Shown: positions 40,645-49,832 of the stretch, in pieces
How the letters are laid out: every line of letters starts with the position of its first letter
Numbering within the stretch: position 1 is the first letter of the stretch
Origin: Stenotrophomonas maltophilia
GTDB taxonomy: Bacteria; Pseudomonadota; Gammaproteobacteria; Xanthomonadales; Xanthomonadaceae
Reading direction: 5' to 3'
Assembly: GCA_002364755.1 (NCBI GenBank)
Contig: DEZI01000027.1
Coordinates: forward strand, 1 to 64,000
Length of the DNA: 64,000 bases
Notes under the pieces: generated by a model
Databases searched by the model: none
What the model saw: the letters and a program-made list of their open reading frames with translations, nothing else
What the model was told of the DNA's origin: nothing
Made by a program: the position numbers and the translations under genes

Positions 40645-42483
40645 ATGCAGGGCGAACAGCGCGCACGTACGATTTTTCTCTGGTTATGGACGCTGGTCAC
40701 AGCGGCCAAGCTGCTCGTGGCCGCGCGTCTGCCCCTGTTCGTGGATGAAGCGTTCTATTGGCAGGAAGGCCAGCACCTGGCGGCGGCGTACTCCGACCTG
40801 CCAGGATTGACCGCGTGGCTGGCGCGCCTGGGCGTGGAAATCGGCGGCCAGCACGTGCTCGCGCTGCGTCTGCCGTTCCTGGCCATCGGCGCGCTGCTGC
40901 CGTTGCTGGTCACGCGCGTCGCCACGCGCTGGTTCGGCAACGTGGCCGGCTGGCAGGCAGGCAGCCTGACCCTGCTGATGCCGTTGTCGGCCACGCTGGG
41001 CCTGCTGGCCGTGCCCGATGTGCCGATGGCATTGGCTGCGGTGCTGTGCCTGGATGCCGGTGCACGCCTTCTGCGCAGCGTCGATGCATCGTCCGCCATC
41101 AAGCTGGGCCTGGGCCTGCTGATCGGCGCGCTCAGTCACTACCGCTTCATTGGTGTGATCGGCGTCGGCTTCATCGCGCTGCTGGTATTGCCGCAAGGGC
41201 GGCGCATGCTGACCGATCCGCGCGTGTGGGTGGCGCTGGCGGTGGGCGTATTGGCCTGGTTGCCGCTGCTGGCGTGGAATGCCGACAACCATGATGCCGG
41301 CCTGAAATTCCAGGTGGTCGAGCGCCATCCCTGGGCGTTTGAATGGCGCGGAATGTGGTTCCTGGTCATCCAGCCGATGCTGGTCACGCCCATCCTGTGC
41401 ATCGCGATGTGGAAGGTGGCGTTGGCCGGTACGCGCAGCGGTGGTGGCGCGCGCGTGCAGTGGCGCTACTTCGGCCTGGTTGGCGGCGTGTCCACGCTGA
41501 GCATCTTCCTGCTGGGCTTCTTCACCGATGTCGAGCGCATCAGTTTCCACTGGCCGCTGCCGGGCTACCTGGCGCTGCTGGTGGCGGTGCCGGTGGTGCT
41601 CAACGGCTGGCCGCGCTGGCTGCGCCGGACCGGCTGGTGGCTGGCCGGCACCGGCATGGCACTGGCCTTTGGCTATTACCTGATGGCATCCACGCCGTCG
41701 CTGCGCGAACAGCTGGCCGGTGACAAGTACTACCCGCGCAACTTCGCCGGCTGGGAACCGCTGGCAGCTGCCGTGCGCGACGAACTGCAGCAGATGCCGG
41801 AAGGCACGCGCGTGCTGGCCGGCAACTTCAAGGTGGGTGCCGAGCTCGGCTTCCAGCTCGGCGACGGCAACATCACGGTGCTGCCGCATCCGCTCAACGA
41901 CAAGCACGGGCGCACCGCGCAGCTGGCGCAGTGGGGCCAGGTGCACGAGGGCGAACGCAGCGGACCGATGCTGCTGGTGCTGTCGCCCAGCGACCAGCGT
42001 TTCCGCGACCTGGTGCCGCGCTACCACGCGGTGTGCGCGCAGGTGGGTCCGCTGCCGCCGCCGAGGGTGGTCAGCAACGATCATGGTTTCCAGCGCTTCC
42101 TGTTGTTCCGCCTGCCTGCGCAGCGCGCCGAAGGCGAGTGCGTGACGCCGGCCGTCGCTTACCTGGATTCACCGGCCAACGGCGAAGCGGTGTCGGGCAC
42201 GCTGTCGGTGAAGGGCTGGGCGTTCAAGGACGGCATCGGCCTGGCGCGCGTGGAAGTGCTGGTGGACGGCACGCCGGTGGGCGATGCGCAGTACGGTCGC
42301 GAGCTCGACATCCGCCCGCTGTGGCCGATGTCCAATGATCCGCAGCACCCGAATGCCGGCTTTGATGCCAACGTGGATACGCAGGCGCTGTCGCCCGGCC
42401 GGCATTGGCTGGGCCTGCGGCTGCATGGCCGCGATGGCAGCGTGGAAGACTGGCAGGAGCAGCCGTTCGAGGTGGAGCGATAA
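40645..42483 (+). CDS. GT39-family (ArnT/PMT-like) membrane glycosyltransferase with C-terminal beta domain
   Basis: A 612-aa protein. The N-terminal ArnT/PMT_2 part has the first periplasmic loop VDEAFYWQEGQHLAAAYSDL, where the DE pair is the catalytic acid of GT39 enzymes, and roughly 10 membrane helices. Residues about 505-612 form an Ig-like/Big-type beta domain (AYLDSPANGEAVSGTLSVKG). These enzymes use polyprenyl-phosphate sugars outside the inner membrane. The acceptor is unknown. The ATG at 40645 fits the start of the first helix; the longer frame from 40534 would overlap moxR. It is divergent from moxR. Confidence 0.85.
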   Translation: MQGEQRARTIFLWLWTLVTAAKLLVAARLPLFVDEAFYWQEGQHLAAAYSDLPGLTAWLARLGVEIGGQHVLALRLPFLAIGALLPLLVTRVATRWFGNVAGWQAGSLTLLMPLSATLGLLAVPDVPMALAAVLCLDAGARLLRSVDASSAIKLGLGLLIGALSHYRFIGVIGVGFIALLVLPQGRRMLTDPRVWVALAVGVLAWLPLLAWNADNHDAGLKFQVVERHPWAFEWRGMWFLVIQPMLVTPILCIAMWKVALAGTRSGGGARVQWRYFGLVGGVSTLSIFLLGFFTDVERISFHWPLPGYLALLVAVPVVLNGWPRWLRRTGWWLAGTGMALAFGYYLMASTPSLREQLAGDKYYPRNFAGWEPLAAAVRDELQQMPEGTRVLAGNFKVGAELGFQLGDGNITVLPHPLNDKHGRTAQLAQWGQVHEGERSGPMLLVLSPSDQRFRDLVPRYHAVCAQVGPLPPPRVVSNDHGFQRFLLFRLPAQRAEGECVTPAVAYLDSPANGEAVSGTLSVKGWAFKDGIGLARVEVLVDGTPVGDAQYGRELDIRPLWPMSNDPQHPNAGFDANVDTQALSPGRHWLGLRLHGRDGSVEDWQEQPFEVER

Positions 42484-42489
42484 ACCGTT

Positions 42490-42623
42490 GTAGAGCCGAG
42501 CCTATGCTCGGCTGCTCGTCGCTCTTTGTAGAGCCGAGCCTATGCTCGGCTGGCTGTGAGAAGCAGCCGAGCGTGGGCTCGACTCTACAGGACAGACGCA
42601 GCCGAGCATGGGCTCGGCTCTAC
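42490..42623. repeat. Array of four SMAG-type units
   Basis: Two GTAG-led units (gtagagccgagcctatgctcggct) are followed by two CTAC-ended mirror units (agccgagcgtgggctcgactctac and agccgagcatgggctcggctctac). They separate the converging GT39 and maf genes. Confidence 0.88.
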
Positions 42624-42636
42624 AGAAGCCAGTGGC

Positions 42637-43209
42637 TTACGGCACGGCGAAGCCGGCACGGCGCAGCAGTCCGCACAGTGCGATCAGCGGCAGCCCGACC
42701 AGGGCAGTAGGGTCGCGGTTGTCGATGGCTTCAAACAGGCTGATGCCCAGGCCCTCGCACTTGAAGCTGCCGGCACAGTCCAGCGGCTGCTCGGCGGCCA
42801 CGTAGCGGGCGATCTCCTGCGCCTGCAGCGGGCGGAAGCGCACTTCGGTCAGGTCCATGGCCGAAAACGATTCTCCGTTGCGTGTGAGACTGATCGCGGT
42901 GTGGAAGCGCACTGTCTGCCCGGCCATTGCCGCAAGCTGCGCGCAGGCGGCCTCGACCGTGCCCGGCTTGCCCAGCGGCTGCCCGTTCAGGTCCGCCACC
43001 TGGTCCGACCCGATCACCCATGCGCCGGGGTGCCGCGCGGCGACCTCGGTGGCCTTGGCGGCCGCCAGCCTCCCGGCCAGGGCCAGCGGGGCTTCGCCGG
43101 CCTGCGGGGTCTCATCCACGGCCGGGCTTGCGCAGTCGAAGGGCAGGCCGAGGCGCTGCAGCAGCTCGCGCCGGTAGCGGGAGGTAGAGGCCAGAAGCAG
43201 GGCAGGCAT
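42637..43209 (-). CDS. maf: Maf-family nucleotide pyrophosphatase
   Basis: A 190-aa house-cleaning enzyme that hydrolyses non-canonical nucleoside triphosphates. It begins MPALLLASTSRYRRELLQRL (the Maf phosphate-binding S-T/S-R), with WVIGSDQVADLNGQPLGKPG and the LDCAGSFKCEGLGISL motif of the YceF (m7GTP-preferring) subgroup. The frame is open upstream to 43839, but the family start is the ATG at 43209. It is divergent from yceD, and maf-yceD-rpmF is a common neighbourhood. Confidence 0.92.
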   Translation of the reverse strand: MPALLLASTSRYRRELLQRLGLPFDCASPAVDETPQAGEAPLALAGRLAAAKATEVAARHPGAWVIGSDQVADLNGQPLGKPGTVEAACAQLAAMAGQTVRFHTAISLTRNGESFSAMDLTEVRFRPLQAQEIARYVAAEQPLDCAGSFKCEGLGISLFEAIDNRDPTALVGLPLIALCGLLRRAGFAVP

Positions 43210-43323
43210 GCGACAATTCCGGGGCAGGGCGCGGCAGTCTGGCCCGGCGCCGAGGCTGCCAGCAAGCCCCTGTATGGCGGGCATTTGACAGCGGCGGTCC
43301 TGATCCTTAGTATTCAGCGGCTT

Positions 43324-43833
43324 ATGTCCGCGAACGTGCCCGAAACGCTGGATGCTTGGCGGATGGTCGTAGCGCGAAGGCGCTTCGACGGCCAGGTCTC
43401 TTTGGCTGATTTGACTCGCCTGCAAGGGTTGGTCGCCGATACCGACGGTGAGTGCAATTACTCGCTTGAATTCGGTCGCGACGACGTCCTGCGGGTATCC
43501 TATGTGGAACTGACCATCGATACCGCGTTGCCGCTGACCTGTCAGCGCAGCATGCAGCGATTCCTGTTGCCGGTGAAGATGACCCAGAGGCTTGGCCTGA
43601 TCCGCGACGAGGACGAGGAATCGTCCCTGCCCGAGGAATACGAGGCGTTGCTGGTGCCGGAAGATGGGCAGCTGCGTCCGCTGGACCTGGTCGAAGATGA
43701 ATTGGTGCTGGCGGTACCCGTGGTACCGCTGTCTCCGGACGGTGAGGCAGTCAACAAGGACTGGGCACCGACCGAAGAGGAAACGAAGCAGGCCAACCCG
43801 TTTGCGGCGTTGGCGGCACTGAAGAAAGAGTAA
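43324..43833 (+). CDS. yceD: YceD/DUF177 family protein
   Basis: A 169-aa protein. The conserved DUF177 elements are ALPLTCQRSMQRFLLPVK (C-x2-S/R-C site reduced to one Cys here) and EEYEALLVPEDGQLRPLDLV. It is found before rpmF in most proteobacteria and is linked to 23S rRNA levels or ribosome assembly in plants and bacteria. The ATG at 43324 is chosen; the open frame upstream to 42556 overlaps maf. rpmF begins 116 bp after its stop. Confidence 0.9.
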   Translation: MSANVPETLDAWRMVVARRRFDGQVSLADLTRLQGLVADTDGECNYSLEFGRDDVLRVSYVELTIDTALPLTCQRSMQRFLLPVKMTQRLGLIRDEDEESSLPEEYEALLVPEDGQLRPLDLVEDELVLAVPVVPLSPDGEAVNKDWAPTEEETKQANPFAALAALKKE

Positions 43834-43949
43834 AAGCATTAGCAGCCGGATTGTCGTCGGCGGCTGCGGCGAAAGCGAAAGTGTGCTGGGCGCTGGCGTC
43901 CTGCGCGACGATACGACGAAGCAAATCGAACCGAGTTTGGAGCAATCCC

Positions 43950-44144
43950 ATGGCTGTCCAGAAATCCCGTGTCACCCCGTCCCGCCGCGGTATGCGCCGT
44001 GCGCATGACGCCCTGAGCGCCAAGCAGCTGTCGACCGACCCGACCACCGGCGAAGTGCACCTGCGTCACCACATCACTGCTGACGGTTTCTACCGCGGCA
44101 AGAAGGTCATCCAGACCAAGACCTCGGCCGTCGAAGAAGATTGA
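43950..44144 (+). CDS. rpmF: 50S ribosomal protein L32
   Basis: A 64-aa basic ribosomal protein: MAVQKSRVTPSRRGMRRAHD at the N-terminus is the L32 signature. The C-terminal part ITADGFYRGKKVI lacks the CxxC pairs of zinc-binding forms, so this is the zinc-free (C-minus) type. It is followed by a strong terminator hairpin, so fabH is probably expressed partly from its own promoter. Confidence 0.95.
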   Translation: MAVQKSRVTPSRRGMRRAHDALSAKQLSTDPTTGEVHLRHHITADGFYRGKKVIQTKTSAVEED

Positions 44145-44152
44145 TGTGCCGG

Positions 44153-44180
44153 AAGGCCGCTGCCCCAGGGCAGCGGCCTT
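44153..44180 (+). terminator. Terminator after rpmF
   Basis: AAGGCCGCTGCC pairs perfectly with GGCAGCGGCCTT around CCAG. The tail is T-rich but broken (tgccttcttc), so termination may be partial. Confidence 0.7.
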
Positions 44181-44231
44181 TGCCTTCTTCCCCGGGCATG
44201 CCGGTGATCGGCAGCCTGCGCAACAGGAAAC

Positions 44232-45215
44232 ATGATGAGCAAGCGGATCTACTCGAGGATCGCGGGCACCGGTAGCTATTTGCCGGAAAAAGTCCTGACC
44301 AACGCCGACCTGGAAAAAATGGTCGAAACCTCGGACGAGTGGATCCAGTCGCGCACCGGTATTCGTGAACGGCACATCGCGGCCGAAGGCGAAACCACCA
44401 GCGACCTCGGCTACCACGCCGCGGTGCGTGCGCTTGAAGCGGCCGGTATCGACGCTTCCCAGCTCGACATGATCGTGGTCGGTACGACCACCCCTGATCT
44501 TATTTTCCCGTCCACCGCGTGCCTGATCCAGGCCAAGCTCGGTGCGTCGGGCTGCCCCGCCTTCGACGTCAACGCGGCCTGCTCGGGCTTCGTGTTCGCG
44601 CTCAGCGTGGCCGACAAGTTCATCCGTTCCGGTGATGCCCGCCATGTGCTGGTCATCGGCGCCGAAACACTCACCCGCATTGTCGATTGGGAAGACCGCA
44701 CCACCTGCGTGCTGTTTGGCGACGGTGCCGGCGCGGTCGTGCTCAAGGCCGACGAAGAAACCGGCATCCTCAGCACCCACCTGCATTCCGATGGCAGCAA
44801 GAAAGAGCTGCTGTGGAACCCGGTCGGCGTCTCGGTCGGTTTCAAGGATGGCAGCGGCAACGGCGGCGGCACCATCAACATGAAGGGCAACGACGTGTTC
44901 AAGTACGCCGTCAAGGCGCTGGACTCGGTCGTGGACGAAACCCTGGAGGCCAACGGCCTGGGCAAGTCCGACCTGGATTGGCTGATCCCGCACCAGGCCA
45001 ACCTGCGTATCATCGAAGCCACCGCCAAGCGGCTGGACATGTCGATGGACCAGGTCGTGGTCACCGTCGACCGCCACGGCAACACCTCCTCCGGCTCGGT
45101 GCCGCTGGCGCTGGACGCCGCAGTCCGTTCGGGCAAGGTCGAGCGCGGCCAGCTGCTGCTGCTGGAAGCCTTCGGCGGCGGCTTCACGTGGGGTTCGGCC
45201 CTGCTGCGCTATTGA
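44232..45215 (+). CDS. fabH: Beta-ketoacyl-ACP synthase III
   Basis: A 327-aa enzyme that condenses acetyl-CoA with malonyl-ACP to start fatty-acid synthesis. The catalytic residues are visible: Cys in FDVNAACSGFVFALS, His in WLIPHQANLRIIEA and Asn in RHGNTSSGSVPLAL. ATG ATG at 44232/44235 gives two possible starts. It heads the fab gene set. plsX, which usually lies between rpmF and fabH, is not here. Confidence 0.96.
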   Translation: MMSKRIYSRIAGTGSYLPEKVLTNADLEKMVETSDEWIQSRTGIRERHIAAEGETTSDLGYHAAVRALEAAGIDASQLDMIVVGTTTPDLIFPSTACLIQAKLGASGCPAFDVNAACSGFVFALSVADKFIRSGDARHVLVIGAETLTRIVDWEDRTTCVLFGDGAGAVVLKADEETGILSTHLHSDGSKKELLWNPVGVSVGFKDGSGNGGGTINMKGNDVFKYAVKALDSVVDETLEANGLGKSDLDWLIPHQANLRIIEATAKRLDMSMDQVVVTVDRHGNTSSGSVPLALDAAVRSGKVERGQLLLLEAFGGGFTWGSALLRY

Positions 45216-45244
45216 TGGCGTAGTTACGACAACGTGAAGTCTGT

Positions 45245-45271
45245 CGTTACGGCCCCTCTGGGGCCGTAACG
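45245..45271 (+). terminator. GC-rich hairpin after fabH
   Basis: CGTTACGGCCCC pairs perfectly with GGGGCCGTAACG around TCT. No T-run follows, so it may slow rather than stop transcription. Confidence 0.5.
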
Positions 45272-45288
45272 CGTTCAGGAGATCCGTC

Positions 45289-46071
45289 ATGGTTGAGCCC
45301 ATCGTCATCGAAGGGCAGCGCGCCTGGCTGAAGCAGTACGGCAAGGGAAGCCGCGCATTCGCCTTGGGCCTGCTCAATTTCATCGCCCGCCGCTTCCACC
45401 TCGATGCCCTGCGTCCGCCGCCGCACCGCGGTGGCGACGCCGCGCGCGAGACCGAGGCCCGCCGCCTGGGCGAGCTGCACGCACAGGGCGTGAACGTGCC
45501 CGAAGTGATCGGCAGCGGCCACGCCGCGCTGGTGATCGGCGACAACGGCGGTTCCTTCAATACCTGTCTGCGCGAAGCCGATGACGCCGGTCGTGACCGG
45601 CTGGTGGCCGCCGCGATGAAGGCCCTCGCCGAAGCCCATGCCCGTGGCGCGTATTTCGGCCAGCCAGTGCCGCGCAACCTCACCTGGGACGGCCAGAACG
45701 TGGGCTTCATCGATTTCGAGGAAGACCCGCTGGAAGTGATGGACCTGGCCGAGGCGCAGGCGCGCGACTGGCTGATGTTCGGCTATGGCGTGGCCAAGTA
45801 TTACGCCGACCGCCCGCAGCACCTGCAGGCGATGATGGCCGAGGCCATGGATGGTGTGCAGGCGCCGGTACGCGCGCACGTGCATTCGGTCAGCGGCCGG
45901 CTGCAGGGCCTGGCTCGCGTGTGCATGAAGCTTGGCCGCTCGGCGCGCGCGCTGGCGCAATCGATCTTCATCACCCATGGCGCCACCACGCTGGGCCTGA
46001 TCATGGTGGTGGGGCTGTGCGTGGACTGGTTCGCCGATGGCGAGCTCGACATCCTTCAGCTGTTCTGCTGA
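45289..46071 (+). CDS. BUD32/RIO-like atypical kinase-fold protein
   Basis: A 260-aa protein. It resembles small Bud32-like or lipopolysaccharide-kinase-like folds: ETEARRLGELHAQGVNVPEV, an LAEAHARGAYFGQPVPRNLTW segment in the catalytic-loop position (an RNLT replaces the usual HxDxxxxN), and NVGFIDFEEDPLEVMDLAEA in the metal-binding DFE position. A C-terminal membrane helix (THGATTLGLIMVVGLCVDWF) suggests anchoring. The catalytic Asp is not obvious, so activity is uncertain. It sits inside the fab cluster between fabH and fabD; a functional link is inference. Confidence 0.65.
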   Translation: MVEPIVIEGQRAWLKQYGKGSRAFALGLLNFIARRFHLDALRPPPHRGGDAARETEARRLGELHAQGVNVPEVIGSGHAALVIGDNGGSFNTCLREADDAGRDRLVAAAMKALAEAHARGAYFGQPVPRNLTWDGQNVGFIDFEEDPLEVMDLAEAQARDWLMFGYGVAKYYADRPQHLQAMMAEAMDGVQAPVRAHVHSVSGRLQGLARVCMKLGRSARALAQSIFITHGATTLGLIMVVGLCVDWFADGELDILQLFC

Positions 46072-46080
46072 TCGCGGTCC

Positions 46081-46160
46081 GCCGGGCATGGCCCGGCGCT
46101 ACCAGACCGTTCGCCGGGGATTGCCAAGCGCTACCGGTAGCGCCGGGCCATGCCCGGCGG
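46081..46160. repeat. SMAG-type repeats
   Basis: A CTAC-ended unit (gccgggcatggcccggcgctac) is followed by a second CTAC and then a GTAG-led unit (gtagcgccgggccatgcccggcg). They separate the kinase-like gene from fabD. Confidence 0.82.
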
Positions 46161-46257
46161 GTCGGGGTCCATACGCCCTGCATACGCGCACGTACAGACG
46201 ACACGGGGGATTCGCCCTTATCATGGCCCGCTTCGATTGCAACAAGCGGATGACCGC

Positions 46258-47202
46258 GTGACCGTATCCACCCTCGCATTTGTCTTCCCCGGTCAGGGCT
46301 CGCAGTCCGTGGGCATGCTGGCCGAGCTGGCCGAGCTGCACCCGCAGGTGCGTGAAGCCTTCACCGAAGCATCCGATGGTGCCGGCGTCGACCTGTGGGC
46401 GCTGTCCCAGGGTGGCCCGGAGGAAATGCTCAACCGTACCGAATACACCCAGCCGGCCCTGCTGGCGGCGAGCATCGGCGCGTGGCGCGCCTGGAACGCC
46501 GTCGGCGGTCCGCGCCCGTCGGTGCTGGCCGGCCACAGCCTGGGCGAATACACCGCCCTGGTCGCTGCCGGCGCGCTGAGCCTGCATGACGGTGCGCACC
46601 TGGTGCGCCTGCGCGGCCAGCTGATGCAGGAAGCCGCGCCGGCCGGCGTCGGTGCCATGGCCGCCGTGCTCGGTGCTGAAGACCAGCTGGTGCTGGACGT
46701 CTGCGCCGAAGCCGCTGGCAGCCAGGTCGTGGTGCCGGCCAACTTCAACTCGCCGGGCCAGATCGTCATCGGTGGCGACGCCGCTGCGGTCGACCGCGCG
46801 CTGGCGCTGCTGGCCGAAAAGGGTGTGCGCAAGGCCGTGAAGCTGGCCGTCAGCGTGCCCTCGCACACCCCGTTGATGCGCGAAGCCGCCAACCGCCTGG
46901 CCGAAGTGATGGCCGGCCTGTCCTGGCAGGCGCCGCAGCTGCCGGTGGTGCAGAACGTCGATGCCAAGGTGCACGACGGCGTCGACGCCATCCGTGCCGC
47001 GCTGGTGCAGCAGCTTTACCAGCCGGTGCAGTGGACCGGTTGCGTGCAGGCCCTGGCCGCCCGTGGCGTCACCCGGATCGCCGAATGCGGTCCGGGCAAG
47101 GTGCTCACCGGCCTGGTCAAGCGCATCGGCAAGGCCATCGACGGCCGCTCCCTGGCCACCCCGGGCGACTTCGAAGGCGCCCGCGAGGCGTGGTCGGCCT
47201 GA
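46258..47202 (+). CDS. fabD: Malonyl-CoA:ACP transacylase
   Basis: A 314-aa enzyme that transfers malonyl from CoA to ACP. The nucleophile is in VLAGHSLGEYTALV (GHSLG), with the N-terminal FVFPGQGSQSVGML oxyanion-type loop, an Arg in HLVRLRGQLMQ and the His in VPSHTPLM. The start is GTG at 46258 (VTVSTLAFVFPGQG); the frame is open further upstream into the repeats. fabG follows. Confidence 0.95.
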   Translation: MTVSTLAFVFPGQGSQSVGMLAELAELHPQVREAFTEASDGAGVDLWALSQGGPEEMLNRTEYTQPALLAASIGAWRAWNAVGGPRPSVLAGHSLGEYTALVAAGALSLHDGAHLVRLRGQLMQEAAPAGVGAMAAVLGAEDQLVLDVCAEAAGSQVVVPANFNSPGQIVIGGDAAAVDRALALLAEKGVRKAVKLAVSVPSHTPLMREAANRLAEVMAGLSWQAPQLPVVQNVDAKVHDGVDAIRAALVQQLYQPVQWTGCVQALAARGVTRIAECGPGKVLTGLVKRIGKAIDGRSLATPGDFEGAREAWSA

Positions 47203-47283
47203 TCCCCCTGTTCCTGCCGACCGTGCCGGTGGCCGCTGCAAGCGGCACGGGCGCGGTCGCTGCCCACGTCTGAGGACAACATC

Positions 47284-48027
47284 ATGAGCAAGCCCCTGCA
47301 GGGTGAAATCGCACTGGTCACTGGCGCCAGCCGTGGCATTGGTGCCGCCATCGCCGATCTGCTGGCCGCCCAGGGCGCCACCGTCATCGGTACCGCCACC
47401 ACCGACTCCGGCGCTGCCGCGATCGGCGAACGCCTGGCCGCCCACGGTGGCCACGGCCGCGCGCTGAACGTCACCGACGCCGCCGCGCTGGAGACCGTTC
47501 TGGCCGACATCGCCAAGGAATTCGGCGCGATCTCCATTCTGGTCAACAACGCCGGGATCACCCGCGACAACCTGCTGATGCGCATGAAGGACGAGGACTG
47601 GGCGTCGATCATCGACACCAACCTGACCAGCGTGTTCCGCACCAGCAAGGCCGTCATGCGCGGCATGATGAAGGCACGCAAGGGCCGCATCATCAACATC
47701 GCATCGGTGGTGGGCGTGACCGGCAATGCCGGCCAGGCCAACTACGCCGCTGCCAAGGCCGGCATCATCGGTTTCAGCAAGTCGCTGGCCAAGGAAATCG
47801 GCTCGCGTGGCGTCACCGTCAATGTCGTCGCCCCCGGCTTCATCGATACCGATATGACCAAGGCGCTGCCGGAAGAAGCCCGCACCGCCCTGATCAACGA
47901 TATCGCCCTCGAACGCCTCGGTTCGCCGGAAGACATCGCCCATGCGGTGGCCTTCCTGGCCAGCCCGGCGGCCGGCTACATCACCGGCGAAACCCTCCAT
48001 GTGAACGGCGGCATGTACATGCCGTAA
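47284..48027 (+). CDS. fabG: 3-oxoacyl-ACP reductase
   Basis: A 247-aa short-chain dehydrogenase using NADPH. The cofactor loop is VTGASRGIGAAIADLL, then the NNAGIT motif, the catalytic Ser in IASVVGVTGNAGQ, and YAAAKAG with Tyr and Lys. The C-terminal GYITGETLHVNGGMYMP is typical FabG. It reduces beta-ketoacyl-ACP in each elongation cycle and lies between fabD and acpP as in most proteobacteria. Confidence 0.96.
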   Translation: MSKPLQGEIALVTGASRGIGAAIADLLAAQGATVIGTATTDSGAAAIGERLAAHGGHGRALNVTDAAALETVLADIAKEFGAISILVNNAGITRDNLLMRMKDEDWASIIDTNLTSVFRTSKAVMRGMMKARKGRIINIASVVGVTGNAGQANYAAAKAGIIGFSKSLAKEIGSRGVTVNVVAPGFIDTDMTKALPEEARTALINDIALERLGSPEDIAHAVAFLASPAAGYITGETLHVNGGMYMP

Positions 48028-48180
48028 GCAAGGGGCGCATGGATTGCGCCGCAAGTGGTTGATCTGTTGGGTTTTTTGCATGCATGCAAGGCCCCGCCGG
48101 TTTCCACTACACTATCCCACGGCCATCGCCATCCGATGGCGATCATTTTTGAACCACTACTCCATCTGGAGCGATACCCC

Positions 48181-48420
48181 ATGAGCACCATCGAAGAACG
48201 CGTCAAGAAAATCGTCGTCGAACAGCTTGGCGTCAAGGAAGAAGAAGTCACCAACAGCGCATCGTTCGTCGATGACCTGGGCGCTGACTCGCTGGACACC
48301 GTTGAGCTGGTGATGGCCCTGGAAGAAGAGTTCGAGTGCGAGATCCCGGACGAAGAAGCCGAGAAGATCAGCACCGTGCAGGCCGCCATCGACTACATCA
48401 AGGCCCACGTCAAGGCCTGA
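48181..48420 (+). CDS. acpP: Acyl carrier protein
   Basis: A 79-aa acidic protein. The phosphopantetheine site is Ser in VDDLGADSLDTVELVMA. The 153-bp gap after fabG suggests that acpP has its own promoter, as in other bacteria, although I could not define one firmly. It carries growing acyl chains for the neighbouring Fab enzymes. Confidence 0.97.
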   Translation: MSTIEERVKKIVVEQLGVKEEEVTNSASFVDDLGADSLDTVELVMALEEEFECEIPDEEAEKISTVQAAIDYIKAHVKA

Positions 48421-48561
48421 TGTCAGACGGCAGTGCGCGCGCGGGTTCCGCTCGCCGCGCACCGCACCCCATGGGGCCGCAGTTGCGGCCCCGTGTGTTT
48501 GAGCATCACATCGAAGCAAACCGAGTTGCCCGTTGACATCATCGGGTCAGGAGAATCAGCA

Positions 48562-49824
48562 ATGAAGCGTCGCGTCGTCGTAACCGGCCTGGGTATCGTC
48601 TCGCCGTTGGGCAATGATCTGGCCAGCAGCTGGGAAGGCATCACCCATGGTCGTTCGGGCATCGGTCCGCTGACCAACGTTTCTGATGCCTACCTGGATC
48701 GGTTCACCACCAAGATTGCAGGTGAGGTCAAGGGCTTTGACATCACCGCCGACAACGAACTGTTCGGCAAGTACCGGGTCAGCGGCAAGGATGCCAAGAA
48801 GATGGACCCGTTCATCCATTACGGCCTCGGTGCTTCCTTCATGGCCCTGCACGATGCGGGCCTGGAGATCACCGAAGCCAATGCCGAGCGCATCGGCGCG
48901 ATCGTCGGCGCCGGCATCGGCGGCCTGCTGGGCATCGAAGAGCAGACCATTGATTTCCACGAGGGCAAGAAGATCTCGCCCTTCTACGTGCCCAAGACCA
49001 TCATCAACATGCTGCCGGGCCAGCTGAGCATCATCACTGGCCTGAAGGGTCCGTCGTTCTCGGCGGTCTCGGCGTGCGCGACCTCGAACCATTCGATCGG
49101 TACCGCCATGCGCATGATCCAGTACGGCGATGCCGACGTGATGGTGGCCGGTGGCGCCGAACGCGGTTCCTCGCCGACCGCCCTGGGCGGCTTCTGCGCG
49201 ATGAAGGCCATGAGCACCCGCAACGATGCCCCGGAACAGGCTTCGCGCCCGTGGGACAAGGAGCGCGACGGCTTCGTGCTGGGTGACGGCGCCGGCATCC
49301 TGGTGCTGGAAGAGTACGAACACGCCAAGGCACGCGGCGCCAGGATCTACTGCGAACTGGCCGGCTTCGGCGCCAGTTCCGACGCGTACCACATGACCGC
49401 CCCGAGCGAGAACGGCGAAGGCGCTGCCCGCTGCATGGCCATGGCCATGCGCGATGCCGGCGTGACCCCGGACCAGGTCGGTTATCTCAACGCACACGGC
49501 ACCTCCACGCCGCTGGGCGACCTGGGCGAAACCATGGCCATGAAGGCCGCCTTCGGCGACCACGCCTACAAGATGATGGTCAGCTCCACCAAGTCGATGA
49601 CCGGCCACCTGCTGGGTGCCGCCGGCGGCGTGGAAGCGATCTTCTCGGTGATGGCGCTGCAGGACAACGTCATTCCGCCGACCATCAACCTGGAACAGCC
49701 GGGCGAAGGCTGCGACCTGGATTACGTGCCCAACGAAGCACGCCAGGCCAAGGTCGACGTGGTGATGTCCAACGGCTTCGGCTTCGGCGGCACCAACGGC
49801 ACGCTGATCTTCAAGCGCGTCTGA
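48562..49824 (+). CDS. fabF: Beta-ketoacyl-ACP synthase II
   Basis: A 420-aa condensing enzyme. The nucleophile is in SAVSACATSNHSIGTA, and the two active His are in GYLNAHGTSTPLGD and KSMTGHLLGAAGG. GGAG lies 8 nt before ATG 48562. The C-terminal NGFGFGGTNGTLIF is characteristic. It elongates acyl-ACP with malonyl-ACP and ends the fab set. Confidence 0.96.
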   Translation: MKRRVVVTGLGIVSPLGNDLASSWEGITHGRSGIGPLTNVSDAYLDRFTTKIAGEVKGFDITADNELFGKYRVSGKDAKKMDPFIHYGLGASFMALHDAGLEITEANAERIGAIVGAGIGGLLGIEEQTIDFHEGKKISPFYVPKTIINMLPGQLSIITGLKGPSFSAVSACATSNHSIGTAMRMIQYGDADVMVAGGAERGSSPTALGGFCAMKAMSTRNDAPEQASRPWDKERDGFVLGDGAGILVLEEYEHAKARGARIYCELAGFGASSDAYHMTAPSENGEGAARCMAMAMRDAGVTPDQVGYLNAHGTSTPLGDLGETMAMKAAFGDHAYKMMVSSTKSMTGHLLGAAGGVEAIFSVMALQDNVIPPTINLEQPGEGCDLDYVPNEARQAKVDVVMSNGFGFGGTNGTLIFKRV

Positions 49825-49832
49825 CCGATGAG

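Noticed and set aside
42556..43323. N-terminal extension of yceD
   Set aside because: It would overlap maf on the other strand and SMAG repeats; family members start at the ATG at 43324.
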